A stretch of 5,068 nt of DNA from Clostridiaceae bacterium (GTDB taxonomy: Bacteria; Bacillota; Clostridia; Oscillospirales; Acutalibacteraceae). The DNA lies in the NCBI GenBank assembly GCA_016292705.1, contig JAEDHZ010000134.1:1-5068 (forward strand), written 5' to 3'. The notes under the pieces were generated by a model. It did no database searches. It saw nothing but the letters and a program-made list of their open reading frames with translations, and had not been told where the DNA came from. This document shows, one piece after another, positions 1-5,068 of the stretch (within the stretch, counting starts at the first letter, position 1; the number at the start of each line of letters is the position of its first letter). The translations under genes and the position numbers were made by a program.

Positions 1-1
1 A

Positions 2-241
2 GCGTTTTTTATTGCCGCATCAATTGTCGGCGGAAATCTTATGGCACGCTTTGCGGAATATTTTACAATCTATCAGCTTCTGACATATCCGGCTTTGTTC
101 AGATATTGCTTCAAATCCGGCAAGGAACGCAATACTATTGTCTTTGCTTTTGGCGTCCTTTATTGTATATGGTTCTGGTATCAGATGGATGTAAACTGGA
201 ACATGGAATATATCAGTGATGTTTTAGGATGGTATTTTTAA
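2..241 (+). CDS. EpsG-like polysaccharide polymerase (Wzy type), C-terminal end only
   Basis: This is the last 79 codons of a gene that enters from the left; the frame is open from base 2 and ends at a TAA at 239-241. The visible protein is strongly hydrophobic and aromatic, with two likely membrane segments (about visible residues 22-34 and 46-63). Between the glycine-rich start and the first segment is a short basic/aromatic stretch, ARFAEYFTIYQLLTYP (visible residues 15-30). It resembles the R-x-x-x-YF-x(n)-P pattern seen near the C-terminus of EpsG-family proteins. These are integral membrane proteins thought to polymerise exported polysaccharide repeat units. The neighbouring glycosyltransferases and flippase fit that role. 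There is an ATG at 41 in this frame, but the upstream reading is equally protein-like, so it is an internal methionine. Other Wzy-type polymerases or another polytopic glycan protein are possible, because the diagnostic N-terminal part lies outside the window. Confidence 0.68.
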   Translation, partial: AFFIAASIVGGNLMARFAEYFTIYQLLTYPALFRYCFKSGKERNTIVFAFGVLYCIWFWYQMDVNWNMEYISDVLGWYF

Positions 242-245
242 GAGG
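241..245 (+). promoter_or_regulatory. Ribosome binding site of the first GT4 gene
   Basis: AGAGG lies 8 bases before the ATG at 254, and its first base is the last base of the upstream TAA stop codon. This supports the start choice. It also implies that ribosomes ending on the EpsG-like gene are delivered onto the next initiation site. Confidence 0.6.
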
Positions 246-253
246 ATGATAAA

Positions 254-1375
254 ATGAAGAAAATCCTTTTTGTAATTCATACACTTGACGGCGGAGGGGC
301 TGAAAAGGTTCTTGTGAACCTTGTTAACAATCTCCCGTGTGAAAAGTATAATATTACAGTCGCCGCAGTTTTTGACGGCGGAGTGAACAAACGCTTTTTG
401 AAGAGGGAAGTTGAGTATCTTTCCCTGTTCAAAAAAGTTTTCCGTGGAAATCGTATTCTGTTCAAGTATCTTCCTCCGGAGAGAGTTTACAAAAGACTTG
501 TCGGTGAAAAACATTTCGATATTGTTGTTTCCTATCTTGAGGGAATAACTGCACGGATTGTTTCAGGATGCAAGGACAAGAATACGAAAAAAATCTGCTG
601 GATACACCGTGAACTTGATGATTCGTTTTACTGCGGCTGTTTCAAAAGCAAAGAGGAGGCCGACCGCATTTATGCTTCCTTTGACCGCATTGTCTGTGTG
701 TCAAAGGATATTGTCGGGAATTTTTGTTCTTATAACAACCTTGATGAAAAAACGGTATGCCTTTATAATGTCAATGAAACAGAAACGATTTTGAAAAAAA
801 GCCGGGAAAAAGCTGAGGAAGCTTTCCTTTCGGATGATGCGATAAAAATCTGCTTTGTTGGAAAGATTATCAAAAACAAAGGGGTTCTGCGACTTTTGAA
901 AGCGCATGAAATCCTCTATGCAAAAAACATTCCACATCGCTTCATTCTGATCGGAACCGGTCCGCTTGAGAGAAAATTAACAGCTGCCCTCAAAGAAAAG
1001 GGGATTGAAAAAGACTTTGTTTTCGCCGGCTATCAAACCAATCCTTACAGAATTCTTTCCCGTTGCAACATTTTTGCTTTGCCGTCGTATTTTGAAGGCT
1101 TCAGCACCGCAACCACCGAAGCGCTTGTTCTGGGACTTCCGTGCGTTGTAACAGCTTGTTCCGGAATGACAGAGCTTCTTGGCGAAAACAATGAATTCGG
1201 CATTGTTGCAAAAAGCGAAGAGGAGTTTTACACGGCTCTTGAAAGGCTCGTGACCGATGAGCGTTTCAGAAAGGATTATGCCGAAAAAGCGAGTGTCCGT
1301 GGAAAAAAATTCAGCATGGCGGAAACAGTCAGAGCGCATGAAAGGCTGTTTGATGAGTTGACGGAGGAAGAGTGA
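254..1375 (+). CDS. Family 4 glycosyltransferase (GT-B fold), first of two
   Basis: The 373-residue product is full length for a retaining GT4 enzyme, which transfers a sugar from a nucleotide-sugar donor to a lipid-linked acceptor at the cytoplasmic face. The N-terminal Rossmann half begins MKKILFVIHTLDGGGAEKV; the glycine-rich loop at residues 13-18 is the usual GG-x-E element of this family. A WIH at 116-118 matches the conserved histidine region. The C-terminal donor-binding half begins near residue 198 with FVGKIIKNKG (201-210), followed by LIGTGP (232-237). The E-x7-E signature is present as E281 and E289, within the stretch EGFSTATTE. No signal peptide or membrane segment is seen. The ATG at 254 has a good ribosome site and follows the upstream stop after 12 bases. 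The enzyme has twelve cysteines, including a CGC at 127-129. The sugar specificity cannot be told from sequence. Confidence 0.93.
   Translation: MKKILFVIHTLDGGGAEKVLVNLVNNLPCEKYNITVAAVFDGGVNKRFLKREVEYLSLFKKVFRGNRILFKYLPPERVYKRLVGEKHFDIVVSYLEGITARIVSGCKDKNTKKICWIHRELDDSFYCGCFKSKEEADRIYASFDRIVCVSKDIVGNFCSYNNLDEKTVCLYNVNETETILKKSREKAEEAFLSDDAIKICFVGKIIKNKGVLRLLKAHEILYAKNIPHRFILIGTGPLERKLTAALKEKGIEKDFVFAGYQTNPYRILSRCNIFALPSYFEGFSTATTEALVLGLPCVVTACSGMTELLGENNEFGIVAKSEEEFYTALERLVTDERFRKDYAEKASVRGKKFSMAETVRAHERLFDELTEEE
1363..1367 (+). promoter_or_regulatory. Ribosome binding site deciding the PIG-L start
   Basis: GGAGG sits inside the last codons of the upstream glycosyltransferase. It is 7 bases before the ATG at 1375 but only 4 before the in-frame GTG at 1372, so it favours the ATG. 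That start shares one base with the upstream TGA stop (TGATG), a typical translational coupling arrangement. Confidence 0.65.
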
Positions 1376-1995
1376 TGAAGCAAAATATTTTTGATTTTTT
1401 GTCAAGAATTTATCATGGCTCATTCGGTGCGCTTCTGTGCGCTTTGCACCATCTGAAAAACGATAAAAAGCCCATAGAGGAAAAGACCGTTCTTTTTGTT
1501 GCTCACCCTGATGATGAGGCTTTGTTCTTTCATACCGTTCTGAAAAATGAAAAACCGTTTGTGGCTTTGATGACTAACGGGAAGTCCCTAAAAAGGATGA
1601 GGGAATTTAAAAACTCAATGAGGCATTACGGCGTAAATTACACATATTTCCCTCTGACTTCAAAGGATAAAAGGGAAGACTTACTGTCAGGATATGTCAG
1701 ACTTGTTCTGTCACGGGGAAATTTCAACAAAGTATATACCCATGGCGAAAGCGGAGAATACGGCCATGAAATGCACAAAAGAGTGCATAAAGCAGTTGTT
1801 GAAGCGTTTGACAAGGATATTTACACAACTGTTACCGAACAGGAAAATCGTGCGCTGACCGGATTGCCGACGGAAGTTGTTGAAGAAAAGGAGTCAGTTT
1901 TCAAGAACATCTATTCATCTCAGCTTTTTGTCCTCAATATGTGGCAAAACTGGGTTCGCTGTGAAAGACACATAAAACTTGAGGTGAAAAAATGA
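1375..1995 (+). CDS. PIG-L / LmbE family zinc-dependent N-deacetylase
   Basis: The 206-residue product belongs to the PIG-L (LmbE-like) family, whose members remove the acetyl group from N-acetylglucosamine-type sugars on lipid or small-molecule carriers. After a beta strand (TVLFV, 38-42) comes the hallmark AHPDDE at 43-48. By analogy with MshB, H44 and D47 are zinc ligands and D46 is the general base. The second conserved block, THGESGEYGHEMH (122-134), supplies the third ligand, probably H131. All expected metal and catalytic residues are present, so an active enzyme is likely. No signal peptide is visible, so it should act in the cytosol, before the glycan is flipped. An in-frame GTG at 1372 would add one residue, but the ATG is better placed relative to GGAGG. 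It overlaps the upstream stop by one base and the downstream start by four. Its location between two glycosyltransferases suggests it deacetylates a sugar of the growing repeat unit, which is an inference. Confidence 0.9.
   Translation: MKQNIFDFLSRIYHGSFGALLCALHHLKNDKKPIEEKTVLFVAHPDDEALFFHTVLKNEKPFVALMTNGKSLKRMREFKNSMRHYGVNYTYFPLTSKDKREDLLSGYVRLVLSRGNFNKVYTHGESGEYGHEMHKRVHKAVVEAFDKDIYTTVTEQENRALTGLPTEVVEEKESVFKNIYSSQLFVLNMWQNWVRCERHIKLEVKK
1981..1987 (+). promoter_or_regulatory. Ribosome binding site of the second GT4 gene
   Basis: GAGGTGA lies within the last codons of the PIG-L gene, close before the ATG at 1992. The ATG and the PIG-L stop codon share the bases ATGA (1992-1995), so both a good site and termination-reinitiation coupling are available. 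Confidence 0.6.
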
Positions 1996-3035
1996 ACATT
2001 GCTTTGCTTGCAAGCTATGCCGCACCGTATTCCGGAAACTTTATTCCTTCAGTGCTTTTGCTCAACAAAAAGGTGAAAGAAAAGGGCGGAAAAATTGTCT
2101 TTGTTTTTCCGGATGAAGCAAAGGCGCAGGAGTGGACATCGTTGTTCAAAGGAGAAAAGGTATATTATCTTTCCTATGCGCCTTATTCTTTCTCAACAAT
2201 AAAGGTGTTGAAGAAAATATTCAAATATGAGCAGCCAGATGTGATTTATTCGCATTTCTGCGGTTGGGATATCTCGTCACGGATAGCAGCGCCGTTTACC
2301 CGCAGTGTTTGGCATTGCAGAATGAACATTAGAACCGACTCGATATCAAGAAAGCTGAAATACTTAATCAAATACAGAATTATCGGCGCCTGCAGGACTT
2401 TTTCCATTGGTGTTTCGCCGGCTGTCGGGAAAAAGTTGATTGCTGTTGCAGGGAAAAAGAAGGCTTGCACAATTTGTAACGGTGTTGATTTTTCACGCCT
2501 TCATATAAAGGAAAGCTATCCCAATGAGAAAAAACGGGTTCTGATTCTCGGATGGCAACCGCAGGTCAAAGGCTTTGATACAGCCTGCGACGCTTTTGAA
2601 AGGGACACAAACGGCTTGCTTCTTCGTGTCTCCTGCCAACCGGCAACGAAAGCATATATTTCCGAACGGTTCAGCGAAAATCCGCAGTGGCTCGATACCG
2701 TTGAACCGACGGATAATGTTGCTTCACTATATGATAATGCAGACATTTTTCTTTCGGCAAGCATCACTGAAGGTTTTGCAATCGCTGTTGCCGAAGCGTT
2801 GTATTCCGGACTTCCGTGTGTCATATCCGATATTGAGGGAACAAATTGGGCTTTGGAAATGAGGAATGTTTTTGTTTTTAAAACAGGTGATGCCGAAAGC
2901 CTTGCTGCTGCTTTGAAAAAATGTAAGGAAACGCCGATGACAAAGGAAGCTGCCGAATATAACAGAAAGCTTTTGCTTGAAAAGTACTCGCTCGATTCCT
3001 GGACGGAAAAGGTCATGAATGTTTTGGGCGTATGA
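1992..3035 (+). CDS. Family 4 glycosyltransferase (GT-B fold), second of two
   Basis: The product has 347 residues and differs clearly from the first glycosyltransferase of the window. Instead of a GG-x-E loop, the N-terminus carries ASYAAPYSGNFIPS (7-20), which occupies the same position after the first beta strand and probably takes over the same donor/acceptor loop role. DVIYSHFCGWD (83-93) matches the acceptor-side histidine region, and NGVD (163-166) marks the linker into the donor domain, as in many GT4 enzymes. The donor half has LGWQPQVKGFD (186-196) and the E-x7-E pair E260 and E268 in EGFAIAVAE. No membrane segment or signal peptide is seen, so it is a cytosolic or membrane-peripheral enzyme. 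The start overlaps the PIG-L stop by ATGA and has a good ribosome site. It probably adds a further sugar to the same lipid-linked oligosaccharide; donor and linkage are unknown. Confidence 0.9.
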   Translation: MNIALLASYAAPYSGNFIPSVLLLNKKVKEKGGKIVFVFPDEAKAQEWTSLFKGEKVYYLSYAPYSFSTIKVLKKIFKYEQPDVIYSHFCGWDISSRIAAPFTRSVWHCRMNIRTDSISRKLKYLIKYRIIGACRTFSIGVSPAVGKKLIAVAGKKKACTICNGVDFSRLHIKESYPNEKKRVLILGWQPQVKGFDTACDAFERDTNGLLLRVSCQPATKAYISERFSENPQWLDTVEPTDNVASLYDNADIFLSASITEGFAIAVAEALYSGLPCVISDIEGTNWALEMRNVFVFKTGDAESLAAALKKCKETPMTKEAAEYNRKLLLEKYSLDSWTEKVMNVLGV

Positions 3036-3058
3036 TGAATCTGACTGAACGGGAATGA
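3032..3058 (+). other. Eight-codon mini-ORF bridging the second GT4 gene and licD-like gene
   Basis: An ATG at 3032 overlaps the upstream TGA stop (ATGA, 3032-3035). It opens a frame for eight codons (MMNLTERE) before a TGA at 3056-3058, which itself overlaps the first possible ATG of the LicD gene (ATGA, 3055-3058). No strong ribosome site precedes it. It could act as a coupling leader or be the leftover of an earlier LicD start. It may also be chance, and no function is shown. Confidence 0.3.
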
Positions 3059-3063
3059 TGATT

Positions 3064-3921
3064 ATGAACGAAAAAGACTCATCGATTGAAAAAGCGCATC
3101 TGTATTTGCTCGGGCTTTTTGCCGAGTTCAAAAGGCAATGTGAAACGGCAGGAATAGACTATTACGCAACGGGCGGAACCTTGCTCGGCGTCGTCCGCCA
3201 CAGGGGGTTCATTCCGTGGGATGACGATATTGATGTAATTATTCGCAGAGAGGATTACGACAAGCTTTTGTCATCTTTCAAAAAGAATCTCCCTGATGGA
3301 TTTTTGCTTGTGAATCCGGACGGGGACAGATTATATTATCAGGAGTACCCAAAGCTTTGCTATGTCAACAATAATGGGAAAAGGAGCGACCTTTGCGTTG
3401 ATATTTTTGTCTACGACAAAACGAACATAAAACGGCACTTGTTCCGGGCTGTTCAGAATCTTTCAAAAATCATACTGTATCATACAAAACGGTTCAAGGT
3501 TATCAAAGCACAGACCGGAAAAGGGGCAAAAGCAAAAAATTTTCTTGTTCAGTGTGTTTTCAGACTCCTTTCTGCGTCTTTCAGCTTTGAGAATATTGAT
3601 AAGTTACGGAATCGTATTATGACGGCGGACAGAAATTCGGATTGCGGATATGTTACCAACTGGGGTTCATGCTACAGCTATAAGATTTCAACATTCAAAG
3701 AAGAGGATGTATGCCGCAAGAGTATTGAAATGCCGTTTGAGGGTGTCTCAATGAGAGTTCCGTGCGGCTATGAAGCATATCTCGAAATTACCTACGGAAA
3801 AGATTATATGACTTTGCCGCCGGAGGACAAAAGATCGGCGCATGCAAACTCTCTTTGCGGTTGCGAGGATGTTGATCTCGAAAAGCTGAAAGAATTGATA
3901 AACAAATCTGACGGGGCTTGA
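3064..3921 (+). CDS. LicD family protein (phosphocholine/phospho-substituent transferase type)
   Basis: The product is 285 residues from the ATG at 3064. LicD proteins have a nucleotidyltransferase fold; the founding members attach phosphocholine to teichoic acid or lipopolysaccharide, and relatives transfer other phosphate-linked groups to glycans. The signature block spans residues 37-58: GGTLLG (37-42), RHRGFIPW (45-52) and DDDID (53-57), whose aspartates are the expected metal ligands. VDIFVYD (112-118) and the C-terminal YGKDYMTLPPEDKRSAH (244-260) are also typical, so the catalytic core looks intact and the length is normal. There is no signal peptide or membrane segment, so it acts in the cytosol. 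The start is uncertain: ATGs at 3055, 3058 and 3064 are in frame. The only nearby purine-rich site, GGGA at 3051-3054, is properly spaced only for 3064, while 3055 has an ATGA overlap with a mini-ORF. No choline uptake or CTP:phosphocholine gene is visible here, so the transferred group is unknown. Confidence 0.9.
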   Translation: MNEKDSSIEKAHLYLLGLFAEFKRQCETAGIDYYATGGTLLGVVRHRGFIPWDDDIDVIIRREDYDKLLSSFKKNLPDGFLLVNPDGDRLYYQEYPKLCYVNNNGKRSDLCVDIFVYDKTNIKRHLFRAVQNLSKIILYHTKRFKVIKAQTGKGAKAKNFLVQCVFRLLSASFSFENIDKLRNRIMTADRNSDCGYVTNWGSCYSYKISTFKEEDVCRKSIEMPFEGVSMRVPCGYEAYLEITYGKDYMTLPPEDKRSAHANSLCGCEDVDLEKLKELINKSDGA

Positions 3922-3922
3922 A

Positions 3923-3929
3923 AAGGAGG
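3923..3929 (+). promoter_or_regulatory. Strong ribosome binding site of the flippase gene
   Basis: AAGGAGG is a near-perfect anti-16S match, just after the LicD stop. It is 6 bases before the ATG at 3936 but only 3 before the adjacent in-frame ATG at 3933, which favours the second ATG. It is the best ribosome site in the window. Confidence 0.75.
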
Positions 3930-3935
3930 CGCATG

Positions 3936-5068
3936 ATGGATTCATCAAGAAAGAAAAACAGCACAAGAAACCTTGTGGTCTCCCTTGCTTCGTATGCTTT
4001 ATATACGCTGTTGAGTTTTGCTCTTCGTTCAGTGTTCATAAAAACTCTCGGTGAAACCTATCTTGGAATCAGCGGACTTTTTTCCAATGTTTTAACGCTT
4101 TTGTCCTTTGCGGAACTCGGAATTGCCCAGGTGATTGCTTTTCATCTCTATAAACCTATTGCGCAGGATGACCGGGAAAAGATTGCGTCTCTGATGCAAC
4201 TTTATAAAACCGCATACGCAGTAATCGGAAGCTTTGTTATTCTTGCAGGTCTTGCAGTAATTCCTTTTTTTGGCTCGATAATCAAAAGCGAACCCGATAT
4301 TCCGGAAAACCTTATAGTGATTTATCTTTTCTATCTGTTAAACACAGGCGTTTCATATTTCATTGCATATAAGCAGACGCTTATCAGTGCTGCTCAAAAA
4401 AGCTACATAATTTCTGCCTACGGAATTGTCTTCAAATTTCTGCGTGTTATTTTTCAGGTCTGGGTGCTTTTGGAGTTCAGAAGCTTTTATGCCTATCTTT
4501 CGGTTCAGTTTTTGTTGATGATGATTGAAAACATCATTCTTGCCTCAAGGGCAAACAGGCTCTATCCGGAGATTAAAGGAAAGAAAATTAAAAAGCTTTC
4601 AAAAAAAGAGCAAAAAGAGGTTTTTTCCGGTGTCGGTGCACTCCTGATTTATAAAATAGGGAGCGCAGTTATGAATGGGACAGATAACATTATTATTACA
4701 AGGCTGATAAGTCTTGAAGCCGTTGGTTTCTCGGACAACTACCGGATGATAATCACTGCGATATCCGCAGTTGTTGATCAGATTCCGAAAGCAGTAACTG
4801 CAAGTATCGGAAACCTCAATGCAACAGCTGACAAAGAAAAAAAGTATTCCGTTTTCAAAACAATGGTGTTCATCTGCGGCTGGGTATACGGCTTCTGCGC
4901 TTCGGGAATGTTTGCTTTCGGTTCGGAGTTCATTGAGCTTGTTTTCGGCACGGAATGGGTGATTGAGCCAATAACTGTTTTTGCCCTTGCGTCAACATTT
5001 TATATCAGCTCTTTCCATTCACCAACCGCAACCTACAGAATGACCTCCGGTTCATTTGTTCACGGTCG
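3936..5068 (+). CDS. Wzx-like polysaccharide flippase (MATE/MOP superfamily), 3' end missing
   Basis: The open frame runs off the right edge with 377 codons visible. Family members are usually about 480-510 residues, so roughly a quarter is missing. The protein is polytopic: a basic N-terminus (MDSSRKKNSTRN) is followed by hydrophobic segments at about residues 13-34, 46-70, 93-114, 126-145, 160-180, 186-204, 231-256, 271-288, 309-328 and 343-360. Sequence typical of Gram-positive polysaccharide flippases is seen in TYLGISGLFSN (41-51) with AELGIAQ (59-65), in a TDNIII stretch at 249-254, and in VGFSDNYRMII (263-273) followed by SIGNL (290-294). A basic hydrophilic loop (about 212-228) separates the two halves. 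Such proteins translocate undecaprenyl-linked repeat units to the outer face, which fits the upstream glycosyltransferases and EpsG-like polymerase. It starts 14 bases after the LicD stop behind AAGGAGG. An ATG at 3933 is the alternative start. Confidence 0.9.
   Translation, partial: MDSSRKKNSTRNLVVSLASYALYTLLSFALRSVFIKTLGETYLGISGLFSNVLTLLSFAELGIAQVIAFHLYKPIAQDDREKIASLMQLYKTAYAVIGSFVILAGLAVIPFFGSIIKSEPDIPENLIVIYLFYLLNTGVSYFIAYKQTLISAAQKSYIISAYGIVFKFLRVIFQVWVLLEFRSFYAYLSVQFLLMMIENIILASRANRLYPEIKGKKIKKLSKKEQKEVFSGVGALLIYKIGSAVMNGTDNIIITRLISLEAVGFSDNYRMIITAISAVVDQIPKAVTASIGNLNATADKEKKYSVFKTMVFICGWVYGFCASGMFAFGSEFIELVFGTEWVIEPITVFALASTFYISSFHSPTATYRMTSGSFVHG

Noticed and set aside
361..380. Inverted repeat CGCCG...CGGCG with a 10-base loop
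   Set aside because: It is inside the first glycosyltransferase gene, the stem is only 5 base pairs, and no T-run follows, so it is not a credible terminator or regulatory hairpin.
287..383. Direct repeat of GACGGCGGAG at 287-296 and 374-383
   Set aside because: Both copies encode Asp-Gly-Gly in the same gene and frame. A single 10-base match between two glycine-rich stretches does not indicate a repeat family.
977..1423. A 148-codon open frame on the minus strand across the first GT4/PIG-L junction
   Set aside because: It is antisense to two well-supported genes and its translation has no recognisable domain; it is best explained as a shadow of their codon use.
1095..2820. Similar stretches around 1095-1145 and 2770-2820, each containing GACTTCCGTG or GGACTTCCGTG
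   Set aside because: These are the matching E-x7-E donor-binding regions of two GT4 enzymes. The similarity follows from protein conservation, not from a DNA repeat or recombination site.
2516..3016. A 166-codon open frame on the minus strand, opposite the second glycosyltransferase
   Set aside because: It lies wholly within a gene with clear GT4 motifs, its translation is low-complexity and serine-rich without recognisable domains, and it has no convincing role in a locus coded entirely on the plus strand.
3032..3078. Apparent imperfect tandem copy of an ATGATGAAT...TGAACG segment around the licD start
   Set aside because: The alignment needs a gap and several mismatches over about 24 bases, which is too weak to claim a duplication.

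Overview
The window is a piece of a cell-surface polysaccharide locus (capsule, exopolysaccharide or teichoic-acid-like polymer). It is entirely coding on the + strand, and both ends are cut inside genes. Moderate GC by eye, strong GGAGG-type ribosome sites, ATGA/TGATG gene junctions, and EpsG-, LicD- and flippase-type proteins of the Gram-positive kind point to a Firmicute, most likely a gut-type anaerobic Clostridium relative. The species cannot be read from the sequence. The cytosolic enzymes are rich in cysteine, which weakly supports an anaerobe.

Layout, left to right: the 3' end of a membrane protein resembling the EpsG/Wzy polysaccharide polymerase (2-241, 5' end missing); a GT4 glycosyltransferase (254-1375); a PIG-L/LmbE zinc deacetylase (1375-1995); a second, different GT4 glycosyltransferase (1992-3035); a LicD-family nucleotidyltransferase-fold protein (3064-3921); and a Wzx-like flippase (3936-5068, 3' end missing). 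No spacer exceeds 28 bases and two junctions overlap, so the genes are almost certainly one polycistronic message. I see no promoter, terminator, RNA gene, mobile element or CRISPR in the window.

Inferred joint function: the two glycosyltransferases build a lipid-linked repeat unit on the cytoplasmic face. PIG-L could unmask an amine on an N-acetyl sugar, LicD could add a phosphodiester-linked substituent, the flippase moves the unit across the membrane, and the EpsG-like protein polymerises it outside. A PIG-L plus LicD pair would be expected to give a charged, possibly zwitterionic, glycan. The sugars and substituents cannot be deduced from the sequence.

The window looks like a typical, intact glycan operon rather than a new kind of system. 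The most unusual local structure is the second-GT/licD junction, where an eight-codon mini-ORF is linked to both flanking genes by ATGA overlaps.
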